Assembly (NCBI RefSeq): GCF_000739635.1
Contig: NZ_BATQ01000142.1
Location: 1-64,000 of the forward strand
Reading direction: 5' to 3'
Source of the DNA: Verrucomicrobium sp. BvORR034
GTDB lineage: Bacteria > Verrucomicrobiota > Verrucomicrobiia > Verrucomicrobiales > Verrucomicrobiaceae
Length of the DNA stretch: 64,000 nt
Shown here: in pieces, positions 50,930-59,309 of the stretch
Layout of the letters: each line of letters begins with the position of its first letter
Position numbering within the stretch: the first letter of the stretch is position 1
Notes under the pieces: generated by a model
Told to the model about the DNA's origin: nothing
Database searches by the model: none
What the model saw: the letters and a program-made list of their open reading frames with translations, nothing else
Made by a program: the position numbers and the translations under genes

Positions 50930-53900
50930 ATGCCCAAGACTGCCAAGACCAAGACTGCCGCACCCGTCGCCGAGTCCGCCGCCCCAGCGATCCGGCCGAT
51001 CAAAAAGCTGATGGTGGCCAACCGGTCAGAAATCGCGATCCGCGTGATGCGGGCAGCCACGGAACTGGGCATCCGTACGGTGGCGATCTACGCCAATGAG
51101 GACCGCTTCTGCCCCCACCGCTTCAAGGCTGACGAGGCCTACCAGCTCAACACCGAGAAAGGACCGCTCGGAGCCTATCTCGACATCGAAGGCATCGTCG
51201 CCCTGGCCAAGGAAAAAGGCGTGGACGCCATCCACCCAGGCTACGGCTTTCTCTCCGAGAACCCTGACTTCGCCGCCGCCTGTGCCCGCGAAGGCATCAT
51301 CTTCATCGGACCCGATCCCAAGGTGCTGAACATGATGGGTGACAAGACCGCCGCCCGCAACGTGGCGGACAAGCTCAAGGTCCCCACCCTGCAGGGCACC
51401 CACGATCCGATCGACAACCGCAAGGAAGCCCTCAGCGCTGCCAAGAAAATCGGCTTCCCCCTCATCATCAAGGCCGCTTTCGGCGGTGGTGGTCGCGGCA
51501 TGCGCGTCGTGCAGAAGGCTGAAGAACTGGAGCGCCTGCTCGACGAAGCCCAGACCGAGGCCAAGCGCGCCTTTGGCAATGGAGCCGTCTTCTTGGAGAA
51601 GTTCGTGGGTCGCGCCAAGCACATCGAAGTGCAGATCCTCGCAGACAAGCACGGCAACGTGCTGCACCTGCATGAGCGCGACTGCTCTGTGCAACGTCGC
51701 CACCAGAAGGTCATTGAGCAGGCCCCCAGCTACGGCATTGACCAGAACATCATCGACGGCCTCTGCGCCTCCGCGGTGAACATTGCCAGAGAAGTGAACT
51801 ACTCCCACGCCGGCACGGTCGAGTACCTCGTGGATGTGGATACCGGCGACTGGTTTTTCATCGAGATGAACCCCCGCATCCAGGTGGAGCACACCGTGAC
51901 GGAGGAGGTCACCGGCATCGACATCGTGCGCTGTCAGATCCTCATCGCGCAGGGGCACAAGCTTCATGAGGAACCTCTTGGCCTGCCCGCACAGGATCAG
52001 GTGGAAAAGAGCGGCTACGCCATTCAGTGCCGCATCACCACCGAGGATCCGGAAAACAACTTCACGCCCGACTTTGGCAAGATCCTCACCTACCGCAGCG
52101 CGGGTGGTTTCGGCGTGCGTCTGGACGGTGCCTTGGGCACGAACAACGCCGTCATCACCCCCTACTACGACTCCATGCTGGTGAAGGTCACCACCTTCGG
52201 CCGCACCTACCAGCAGAGCCTCAGCCGGATGGACCGCGCCCTGCGTGAGTTCCGCATCCGCGGGGTGAAGACGAACATCCCCTTCCTGGAGAACGTCATC
52301 TCCAACCCCATCTTCTCGGAAGGCAAGGCCACGACCCGTTTCATCGACACCAACCCGCAGCTGTTCCAGTTTGAGAAGCGCAAAGACCGCGCCACCAAGC
52401 TCCTGAGCTACCTCGCGGATGTCACGGTAAACGGCAACCCCAATGCCAAAGGCTACAAGCCCGCCAAGGCCTTCGTCTCTGCCCCCAAAGTGGCCTACGA
52501 CCACCTCACCGCTCCGCAGGAGGGCACCAAGCAGCTCCTGACCAAGCTCGGGCCGGAGAAATTCGCCGAGTGGGTGGGCAAACAGAAGCGCCTGCTCCTC
52601 ACGGATACCACGATGCGCGATGCGCACCAGTCTCTTCTGGCCACGCGCGTTCGCAGCTACGACATGCTGGCCATTGCCGACGCCGTGGCACGCCGGGCAC
52701 CCCAGCTCTTTTCCATGGAAATGTGGGGCGGCGCCACGTTCGATACCGCCATGCGCTTCCTGCGCGAGTGCCCCTGGGAACGCCTCCGCGATCTGCGTGA
52801 GCGCATCCCGAACATCTGCTTCCAGATGCTCTTCCGCGGCAGCAATGCGGTTGGCTACACGAACTATCCCGACAACGTGGTGCGTGGCTTCATCAAGCAT
52901 GCGGCGCAGAACGGGATGGACATCTTCCGCATCTTCGACAGCCTCAACTACCTGCCGAACCTCACTGAGGCCATGCAGGCTGTCCGTGAAGAAACGCAGT
53001 CCATCTGCGAAGGCACCATCTGCTACACCGGCAACATCCTTGATCCCAAGCGCGACAAGTACTCCCTGCAGTACTACGTGAAGCTGGCCAAGGAGCTGGA
53101 GAAGATGGGAGCCCACATGCTCTGCATCAAGGACATGGCCGGCCTCTGTCGCCCCATGGCTGCGAAGAAGCTCGTCAAGGCGCTCAAGGAAGAGATCGGC
53201 ATCCCCATCCACTTCCACACGCATGACACCAGCGGCCTGAACGCCAGCAGCATTCTCATGGCCGCCGAGGCGGGCGTGGACGTTTGCGATGCCGCTCTTT
53301 CCAGCCTCTCCGGCTGCACCAGCCAGCCCAACCTCAACAGCATCGTCGCCGCTCTCCAGCACACGCCACGCGACACCGGGCTGGATTCTGACGCGCTTCA
53401 GGAGTTCAGCGACTACTGGGCCGCGGTTCGAGCCTTCTACAAGCCCTTTGACACTGCCGAGCCCTACGGCACCGCTGAGGTGTATCTCCATGAGATGCCT
53501 GGCGGCCAGTACACCAACCTCAAGGAACAGGCGGAGAGCATGGGCATTGGCCATCGCTGGCCGGAGATCGCCCGCATGTATGCGGAGGTGAACGACCTCT
53601 TTGGCGACATTGTCAAGGTCACCCCTTCCAGCAAGGTGGTGGGAGACATGTGCATGTTCATGGTGACCCGCGGCGTGAAGTCCGGCGAGGCCCGCAAATA
53701 CCTGCACGAACTGCCCGCCGGCACCAGCTTCCCGGAGAGCGTCATCGACATGCTCCAGGGCGGCCTCGGCCAGCCCATGGGCGGTTGGCCCGCAGACGTG
53801 CAGAAGATCATCCTCGGCAAGCGCAAGCCCTTCACTAACCGCCCCGGCGAACGCGCCGAGAAGGTGGACCTGGCCAAGACACGTGCGGGGCTCGCAACCA

Positions 53901-54460
53901 GCTTGGGAGTCGCCGCCGACGCCGTCACCGACGACGATCTGTACAGCCACCTCATGTACCCACAGGTCTTCTCAGACTTCGTGAAATTCCGCGACTCCTA
54001 CAGCGATGTCAGCGTCCTGCCCACCTCGGCATACTTCTACGGGCTGAAGGACAAGGAGGAGATCACCATCAACCTCGAGGCGGGCAAGACCCTCTTCGCC
54101 CGGCTGCTCAATATCACCGAGCCAGACCAGGCAGGGCAGCGCACGGCCATCTTTGAACTCAACGGCTACCCCCGCCACGTTCAGATCCGGGACAAATCGG
54201 TGGCGAAGGAAGTGAAGACCAACCTCAAGGCAGATCCCGCCGACTCATTGCAGGTAGGTGCCCCCATGCCCGGCATGGTGGCCAGCATCGCCGTCAATCC
54301 TGGAGCCAAGGTCAAAGAAGGCGACGCCCTCCTCACGCTCGAAGCCATGAAGATGTTTACCACCGTCACCTCCCCGGTCACCGGTGTGGTGAAGGAAATC
54401 CTCGTGGCCGTGGGCAGCACGGTCGAGAGCAAGGACCTCATGGTGCGACTGGAGAAGTAA
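50930..54460 (+). CDS. pyc: pyruvate carboxylase
   Basis: 1,176 residues from the ATG at 50930, full length for a single-chain enzyme. Domains: biotin carboxylase (about 25-480; VANRSEIAIRV, GGGGRGMRVV about 185, MNPRIQVEHTVTEE about 313), carboxyltransferase (about 553-820; TDTTMRDAHQSL, KDMAGL about 735 with the carboxylated Lys, HFHTHDT metal site about 761), and biotinyl carrier (EAMKMF, Lys about 1140). It makes oxaloacetate from pyruvate and bicarbonate, replenishing the citric acid cycle. A 23-residue Ala-rich lead precedes the first domain. A terminator follows. Confidence 0.97.
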   Translation: MPKTAKTKTAAPVAESAAPAIRPIKKLMVANRSEIAIRVMRAATELGIRTVAIYANEDRFCPHRFKADEAYQLNTEKGPLGAYLDIEGIVALAKEKGVDAIHPGYGFLSENPDFAAACAREGIIFIGPDPKVLNMMGDKTAARNVADKLKVPTLQGTHDPIDNRKEALSAAKKIGFPLIIKAAFGGGGRGMRVVQKAEELERLLDEAQTEAKRAFGNGAVFLEKFVGRAKHIEVQILADKHGNVLHLHERDCSVQRRHQKVIEQAPSYGIDQNIIDGLCASAVNIAREVNYSHAGTVEYLVDVDTGDWFFIEMNPRIQVEHTVTEEVTGIDIVRCQILIAQGHKLHEEPLGLPAQDQVEKSGYAIQCRITTEDPENNFTPDFGKILTYRSAGGFGVRLDGALGTNNAVITPYYDSMLVKVTTFGRTYQQSLSRMDRALREFRIRGVKTNIPFLENVISNPIFSEGKATTRFIDTNPQLFQFEKRKDRATKLLSYLADVTVNGNPNAKGYKPAKAFVSAPKVAYDHLTAPQEGTKQLLTKLGPEKFAEWVGKQKRLLLTDTTMRDAHQSLLATRVRSYDMLAIADAVARRAPQLFSMEMWGGATFDTAMRFLRECPWERLRDLRERIPNICFQMLFRGSNAVGYTNYPDNVVRGFIKHAAQNGMDIFRIFDSLNYLPNLTEAMQAVREETQSICEGTICYTGNILDPKRDKYSLQYYVKLAKELEKMGAHMLCIKDMAGLCRPMAAKKLVKALKEEIGIPIHFHTHDTSGLNASSILMAAEAGVDVCDAALSSLSGCTSQPNLNSIVAALQHTPRDTGLDSDALQEFSDYWAAVRAFYKPFDTAEPYGTAEVYLHEMPGGQYTNLKEQAESMGIGHRWPEIARMYAEVNDLFGDIVKVTPSSKVVGDMCMFMVTRGVKSGEARKYLHELPAGTSFPESVIDMLQGGLGQPMGGWPADVQKIILGKRKPFTNRPGERAEKVDLAKTRAGLATSLGVAADAVTDDDLYSHLMYPQVFSDFVKFRDSYSDVSVLPTSAYFYGLKDKEEITINLEAGKTLFARLLNITEPDQAGQRTAIFELNGYPRHVQIRDKSVAKEVKTNLKADPADSLQVGAPMPGMVASIAVNPGAKVKEGDALLTLEAMKMFTTVTSPVTGVVKEILVAVGSTVESKDLMVRLEK

Positions 54461-54490
54461 GCGTCCCCACTGCTCATCGTCAGTTTAGAG

Positions 54491-54522
54491 AACGGCGGCC
54501 CTCCCTAGGTCGCCGTTTTTTT
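54491..54522 (+). terminator. intrinsic terminator after pyruvate carboxylase
   Basis: AACGGCG (54491-54497) pairs with CGCCGTT (54511-54517); T515-T522 form the tract. Confidence 0.8.
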
Positions 54523-54570
54523 GCGCTCAGCGGCCCCACGAGCCCAATGGTCCACACGTCCACCGGGTTG

Positions 54571-54626
54571 CTGGTTCACCCAATTACTGATTGACCGCTT
54601 TGCTGAATCACCGACTCCCCCGCTCC
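54571..54626. repeat. degenerate 8-bp repeat array over the MFS gene's 3' end
   Basis: Units in 8-bp steps: CTGGTTCA, CCCAATTA, CTGATTGA, CCGCTTTG, CTGAATCA, CCGACTCC, CCCGCTCC. The fifth unit equals one at 41957, and CTGGTTYA and CCGA units are shared. As at 41978, the stop codon of a minus-strand gene (54608-54610) lies within the array. Confidence 0.75.
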
Positions 54627-55792
54627 AACAAATGCACCGCCATCGCTGCCGCCACCAAGGCCACCGCCACGCAGCAGACGCCGGGCCATTGCCAGTGAGC
54701 CCAGGCCGTCGCACCAAGGAAAGAACCCAAGGCTCCCCCGACGAATCGGAACACCATGTAAAAGGTATTGAGCCGACTCCCCGCATCAGGCACAAGAGAC
54801 ATCACTCGCGTCTGAGCGGCCACTTGAATGGCCTGGACTCCCAGGTCCATGAAGATCACTCCCAGCACCAGCATGGGCAGGCTGAGCCACAGGGACATGC
54901 CGACAAATGAAAGGGCGATCAGCAGGAGCGAAACGGTCACTGTAAAGCGGGGACCGCGACGGTCTGAGACCCTGCCTGCCAGAGGTGCAGCCAGTACTCC
55001 GGCCAGGCCGATCACTCCAAAAGCGCCAGCGGCCGACGCGCCCATCCCGAAACGATCCATCAAAAGGAAAGAAAGCGTGGTCCAGAACGCGGTGAAGCAG
55101 CCGAAAGACAGGCCGCTCACTGCAGAGGCAGTCCACAGGGCCGGAAGCCGCCCCCAGAGCTGGAACATTTCTTTCATGAACCTCCCATAGCCCATGTGCG
55201 CCGCCACCGGAGGACGATGGGGCAACCCACGGTACAAGGAAACCAGGATCACGAGCATGACCGCGGCCGCCATGATGTACACCATGCGCCAGCCGATGTG
55301 CTCCCCGACAAAGCCTGAGACGACCCTCGCCAGCAGCACCCCGCACAGCAGACCGGCCATGAGCACTCCAACCGTGCGCCCCCGTTCTTTCGGCGGAGAA
55401 AGCTCCATGCCGAAGGGAATGAGGATCTGCGCGTTCATGGTGGTGATGCCAATGAGCAGGTGCAGCCAGATCAACGTCAGCAACCCTGGCGCGGCTGCCG
55501 TGGCAGCCAGCAGGGCTGTACACAAGCTCATGAGGAGCAAGACCACCTTGCGGCGGTTCAGCAGATCCCCCAATGGCACAAAGAGGAACAGCCCGATGCC
55601 GTAGCCGACCTGCGCCGCGGTCGCCACCAACCCGGCCTTGGAAGGGCTGGCCTGATAGGCGAGCGCAAACTTTCCCAGCAGGGGCTGGTTGTAGAAGATG
55701 TTCGCCGCCGATGCCCCACACGCTGCCGCCATCATCCATAAGGTGGAACGATGCAGCGTGTCAGCAGTGCGGGCGGAAGCGGGTGGGATCAT
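54608..55792 (-). CDS. MFS transporter
   Basis: 394 residues with about 12 predicted membrane helices. Visible MFS features: an N-terminal PLLGKFALAYQ loop, FVPLGDLLNRRKVVLLLMSL as the loop 2-3 motif (G-D-x-x-x-R-R), RVSDRRGPRF in the second-half counterpart, and PPKERGRTVGVLMAG. The whole resembles drug/sugar efflux permeases of the YnfM/AraJ kind. No substrate can be named. Its 3' end overlaps the octamer repeat array at 54571. Confidence 0.88.
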   Translation of the reverse strand: MIPPASARTADTLHRSTLWMMAAACGASAANIFYNQPLLGKFALAYQASPSKAGLVATAAQVGYGIGLFLFVPLGDLLNRRKVVLLLMSLCTALLAATAAAPGLLTLIWLHLLIGITTMNAQILIPFGMELSPPKERGRTVGVLMAGLLCGVLLARVVSGFVGEHIGWRMVYIMAAAVMLVILVSLYRGLPHRPPVAAHMGYGRFMKEMFQLWGRLPALWTASAVSGLSFGCFTAFWTTLSFLLMDRFGMGASAAGAFGVIGLAGVLAAPLAGRVSDRRGPRFTVTVSLLLIALSFVGMSLWLSLPMLVLGVIFMDLGVQAIQVAAQTRVMSLVPDAGSRLNTFYMVFRFVGGALGSFLGATAWAHWQWPGVCCVAVALVAAAMAVHLLERGSR

Positions 55793-55904
55793 GGGCGCAC
55801 GCGAGTTCCGTGCGCCCTCTTCTTACACCACTTCTGCGGTGGGCAAGGAGAATTTCCGAGGCTGCACATGCAGGTCTCCATACTCGCCCTCCCTACCCCC
55901 AAGG

Positions 55905-56966
55905 CTACGCCGCGGCGTTTTCCTTGAGCGAAGCCATGTCGATGACGAATCGATACTTCACATCGCTCTTCAGCAGCCGGTCATAGGCTTCATTCACCTG
56001 CTGGATCTTGATCAGTTCGATCTCTGACGTGATGTTGTGAGTGCCGCAGAAATCCAGCATCTCCTGAGTTTCGGCAATGCCGCCAATCAGGGACCCGGCC
56101 AGTTGACGACGCTTGAACAGCAGGCTGAAGGAAGACACCGGCAATGGGTGCTCCGGGGCGCCCACCAACGTCAGAGTGCCGTCTCGCTTGAGCAGGTTCA
56201 GGTAGGCATTCAGATCATGTTGGGCGGACACCGCATCCAGGATAAAGTCAAAGCTCAGGGCGTGCTTGTTCATCGCGTCCTCATCCTTGGAGATGATGAC
56301 CTCATCTGCGCCGAGCTTCAGAGCATCCTCCACCTTGTTCGGAGAGGTGGTGAAGAGGACGGTGTGGGCACCAAAGGCATGGGCGAATTTCAGTCCCATG
56401 TGGCCCAACCCGCCCAAGCCCACGATGCCGACTTTTTGCCCTTTCTTCACCTTCCAGTGGCGCAACGGGGAGTACGTGGTGATGCCAGCACAGAGCAGTG
56501 GAGCCACCGCGGCGAGGTCCAAGTTCGTGGGCACCTTCAGCACAAAAGCTTCATCCACCACGATGCTGTCCGAGTAGCCACCAAAGGTCTGGGTGCCTGA
56601 GTGTTTGTCAGGACCATTGTAAGTGAACACGGGGGCGTGATCGCAATACTGCTCCTCCCCTGCCTTGCAGTTTTCACACTCGCGACAGGAGTCCACCATG
56701 CAGCCCACGGCGGCGAGATCCCCTTCTTTGAACTTCGTCACACTGTTGCCCACCGCGGTCACCCGCCCCACGATCTCATGACCCGGCACGCAGGGGTAGA
56801 TTGTGTTCTGCCATTCATTGCGGGCCTGATGAAGATCAGAGTGGCACACTCCACAAAACAGAATCTCCATCTGAACGTCATGAGGCTGGGGATCCCTGCG
56901 CTCGAAAGAATAGTAGTTCAGCGGGCTATCGGCACTTGGGGCGGCGTAACCACGGGCAGCTTTCAT
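55905..56966 (-). CDS. zinc-dependent NAD(P) alcohol dehydrogenase (CAD/YahK-like)
   Basis: The start at 56966 (MKAARGYAAPSADSP) gives 353 residues; the longer frame reaching 57149 overlaps the DUF5069 gene and is rejected. Catalytic-zinc Cys and His in CGVCHSDLH and GHEIVG, structural zinc Cys set in CRECENCKAGEEQYC, and the dinucleotide loop GLGGLGHMGLKFA. The sequence resembles broad-specificity aldehyde reductases such as YahK. It lies with DUF5069 and the old-yellow-enzyme gene, all on the same strand; the three may form a redox or detoxification group. Confidence 0.92.
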   Translation of the reverse strand: MKAARGYAAPSADSPLNYYSFERRDPQPHDVQMEILFCGVCHSDLHQARNEWQNTIYPCVPGHEIVGRVTAVGNSVTKFKEGDLAAVGCMVDSCRECENCKAGEEQYCDHAPVFTYNGPDKHSGTQTFGGYSDSIVVDEAFVLKVPTNLDLAAVAPLLCAGITTYSPLRHWKVKKGQKVGIVGLGGLGHMGLKFAHAFGAHTVLFTTSPNKVEDALKLGADEVIISKDEDAMNKHALSFDFILDAVSAQHDLNAYLNLLKRDGTLTLVGAPEHPLPVSSFSLLFKRRQLAGSLIGGIAETQEMLDFCGTHNITSEIELIKIQQVNEAYDRLLKSDVKYRFVIDMASLKENAAA

Positions 56967-57099
56967 GAGAGGTGAGATCGAGGGGTGGAGAAGGGATTGG
57001 TGGAGTTGGTCGAACAAAGACAAAAAAGCAGGCAGTGCTGCTATTGGCCAGACAAAGTTCCGGGCTCCATGCTGCGGCATGAAGCCCGGAGCAGGCAGG

Positions 57100-57555
57100 T
57101 CAACGCTTGCCGCCGTAACTGACGAAGTCGTCTGCATCCAGCAGGTCAAACCAGGTGAGAATGTCTTCCCGGGTCTCGCTTATCGATGACTGGAGCTTCG
57201 TGAAATAACCTTTCGTCTCTACATCGGACGGAGCGCGCTGCTCCTGATAGCTGGTCCAGTGGGCAATCTCCCAGTCCTGGGGTTTGGTCGTGCTGTTTTC
57301 CACAATCCAGTTCAGCACCTCTTCATCGCCCGCACCAGCCGCGAGTTGCTCTTTCAGTTTCTCGGCATCAATGCCAGCGAAGGCCAGAAATCGCTGATCC
57401 AGCGGACAGGCATAGTGATAGTCGCCACTTTTGCCGATAAGGGAGGCGCGTCCTTTATCTAGCATGCGGGGCAGGATGACATAACCACCGAGGCGGACGC
57501 GGGGGCTGCGGGGTGGGCGCTGGGTGAGGTCAGGTGCGTGAGTGAGATTGCTCAT
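57100..57555 (-). CDS. DUF5069 family protein
   Basis: 151 residues. The N-terminus has the family's PPRSPRVRLGGYVILPRMLDKGRA pattern, then DYHYACPLDQRFLAFAGID and a mid segment with DEEVLNWIVENS. DUF5069 proteins are common in Verrucomicrobiota and Planctomycetota; function unknown. A strong hairpin lies downstream: on the minus strand CCGGGCTTCATGC/GCATGGAGCCCGG around CGCA (57063-57092, one mismatch per arm), probably closing the transcript, though T runs are weak. Confidence 0.85.
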   Translation of the reverse strand: MSNLTHAPDLTQRPPRSPRVRLGGYVILPRMLDKGRASLIGKSGDYHYACPLDQRFLAFAGIDAEKLKEQLAAGAGDEEVLNWIVENSTTKPQDWEIAHWTSYQEQRAPSDVETKGYFTKLQSSISETREDILTWFDLLDADDFVSYGGKR

Positions 57556-57620
57556 GTGAGGTGGTCGGAAGGCCGGATTGGGGCTGCGTTGCTTATTGGT
57601 TTACTTGGGAAATCGGTTTT

Positions 57621-57644
57621 CGGGCGGCAGGTTGCTGCCGCCCG
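57621..57644. repeat. perfect 10-bp stem-loop between DUF5069 and the alkene reductase gene
   Basis: CGGGCGGCAG-GTTG-CTGCCGCCCG (57621-57644). On the minus strand it follows the alkene reductase stop (57672), with no T tract after it; on the plus strand TTTT precedes it. A hairpin-type transcript end or RNA stability element is possible. Confidence 0.7.
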
Positions 57645-57671
57645 ATGTGAATTCACGATAACGAGATCCGG

Positions 57672-58742
57672 TCAGGCCAGGACCGAGACGGCTTCCAGCG
57701 TGGGATAGTCCGTGTACCCTTTGGGCCCCTTGCCGTAGAAAGTGGAAGGATCCGGCGCGTTCAGCGGGGCATCCTGCCGAAATCGTTCGACCAGATCCGG
57801 GTTTGCAATGAAAGGCACGCCGAAGGCCACGGCATCCGCCTCGCCTGCGGCCAGCACCTGGTCCCCCGTCTCCCTGGTGAATCGTTCGTTGGCAATGTAC
57901 ACCCCGCCGAATGTGCGCTTCAGCGCAGGCCCAATGCGCTTGTCTCCCAGCGATTCGCGGGCGCAGATAAAGGCGATTTTCCTTCTGCCCAACTCCTTGG
58001 CCACGTAGGCGAAGGTGGAAAGCGGATGGCTGTCGCCCATGTCATGCGCGTCCCCACGCGGAGCCAAATGCATGCCCACACGATCCGCCCCCCAGACGGA
58101 GATCACGGCATCCGTCACCTCCAACATGAGGCGAGCCCGATTCTCCAGGCTGCCGCCGTACTCGTCGGTACGATGGTTGGTCTTGTCCTGAAGGAACTGA
58201 TCCAGAAGGTAACCGTTGGCTCCGTGGATCTCCACGCCGTCAAACCCGGCCGCTTTGGCGTTTTCGGCCCCCTTCCGATAGGCCTCGATGATGCCAGGGA
58301 TTTCATCGAGCTCCAGAGCACGCGGAGTGACGAAGGCTTTCTCAGGGCGGATCAGGCTGACATGGCCAGCGGGCTGGATGGCACTGGGGGCCACTGGCAG
58401 TTCCCCGTCCAGATACACGGGGTCCGAGACACGGCCCACGTGCCAGAGCTGCAGGATGATGCGCCCGCCCTTGGCATGGACGGCATCCGTCACACCCTTC
58501 CAGCCTTCTACTTGAGCGTCCGACCAGATGCCCGGCGTGTCAGGATAACCCACGCCCATGGGGGTGACGGAGGTAGCCTCTGAGATGATGAGTCCCGCGT
58601 CAGCCCGCTGCGCGTAATACTCCTGCATCATCGCGTTGGGCACGCGCCCTTCGCTGGAGCGGCACCGCGTGAGCGGGGCCATGATGATGCGGTTGGGCAG
58701 CGTCCAGGCGCCGACTTGAAGTGGATCTTGAAGGGAAGGCAT
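57672..58742 (-). CDS. alkene reductase (old yellow enzyme family)
   Basis: The start at 58742 (MPSLQDPLQVGAWTLPNRI) gives 356 residues. The FMN-binding barrel carries APLTRCRS, the catalytic VEIHGANGYLLDQFLQD (His/Asn pair for substrate), NHRTDEYGGSLENRARL, and a C-terminal GVPFIANPDL. It reduces activated C=C bonds in an NAD(P)H- and FMN-dependent way, often for detoxification of enones or nitro compounds. Divergently arranged with an ArsR-type regulator at 58864 across a 121-bp gap with dyads, so it is probably its target. Confidence 0.95.
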   Translation of the reverse strand: MPSLQDPLQVGAWTLPNRIIMAPLTRCRSSEGRVPNAMMQEYYAQRADAGLIISEATSVTPMGVGYPDTPGIWSDAQVEGWKGVTDAVHAKGGRIILQLWHVGRVSDPVYLDGELPVAPSAIQPAGHVSLIRPEKAFVTPRALELDEIPGIIEAYRKGAENAKAAGFDGVEIHGANGYLLDQFLQDKTNHRTDEYGGSLENRARLMLEVTDAVISVWGADRVGMHLAPRGDAHDMGDSHPLSTFAYVAKELGRRKIAFICARESLGDKRIGPALKRTFGGVYIANERFTRETGDQVLAAGEADAVAFGVPFIANPDLVERFRQDAPLNAPDPSTFYGKGPKGYTDYPTLEAVSVLA

Positions 58743-58763
58743 ATGGTGATGAATTCCCTGCAA

Positions 58764-58829
58764 GTTCGAACTTCGTCGAACCACGGACGCATCCTTTTGC
58801 GTGAAAAAACTTCCATCCATTGTCGAACC
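58764..58829. promoter_or_regulatory. candidate operator between the alkene reductase and ArsR genes
   Basis: An inverted repeat GTTCGA (58764-58769)/TCGAAC (58776-58781) with a 6-bp spacer lies just upstream of the alkene reductase start; a further TGTCGAAC half-site follows at 58821-58828. Paired TCGAAC words spaced this way suggest binding by the divergent ArsR protein, which would control both directions. Confidence 0.4.
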
Positions 58830-58863
58830 CCGCCCTCAGTGGTAAATCAAAGGCCCCAAAGAC

Positions 58864-59184
58864 ATGAAGACCTACCACCATCCTCCCATGGAAGACGTCA
58901 CCCTGCCTGCCGTGATGCAGGCGCTGGCGGACCCGTGCCGGGTGGCGATTGTGCGGGAACTTCTCACCCGCGACGTGTCTCTGGCCTGTCATGAGGTGCC
59001 GCTGGAAATCTCCAAAGCCACCCGGTCCCACCACTTCGACGTGCTTCGTCAGGCGGGCATCATTCACACGCAGTCAGAGGGAACCAAGTGCATGACCTCA
59101 CTCCGCAAGAAGGAGTTGGACCAACGTTTTCCCGGGCTACTGAAATTGGTTGAGACTGAGCCTCATCAGTGCAGCAAATCATAG
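58864..59184 (+). CDS. ArsR-family transcriptional regulator
   Basis: 106 residues. The winged helix reads LADPCRVAIVRELL, then ISKATRSHHFDVLRQAGII (recognition helix RSHHFDVLRQAG, the ArsR signature), with a wing after it. No metal-site CxC of the metal-sensing branch is seen; a few Cys (residues 25, 50, 87, 103) are scattered, so a redox sensor is a possibility only. Divergent from the alkene reductase gene, its likely target. Confidence 0.88.
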   Translation: MKTYHHPPMEDVTLPAVMQALADPCRVAIVRELLTRDVSLACHEVPLEISKATRSHHFDVLRQAGIIHTQSEGTKCMTSLRKKELDQRFPGLLKLVETEPHQCSKS

Positions 59185-59309
59185 CGGCCTGCTGCACTAA
59201 AAAATGCCGGGACGAAAACTATCGGTGCGGGCAGATCCTGCACCAAAAACCGTATTGCCAGAGTCTGACCAATTCGTCAGTATGACAACAAATCATACTT
59301 TTTTGGTCG

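Noticed and set aside
51026-53950. 974-codon open frame on the minus strand
   Set aside because: It lies opposite pyruvate carboxylase, has no domain, and its long open run comes from the GC-rich codon bias of the real gene. The same reasoning applies to 14623-16329 (+), 16456-17886 (+), 1565-2785 (+), 3329-4753 (-) and 5220-6314 (-).
56967-57149. N-terminal extension of the zinc alcohol dehydrogenase
   Set aside because: The extra 61 residues overlap the DUF5069 gene and do not resemble the family; the ATG at 56966 fits the normal N-terminus.
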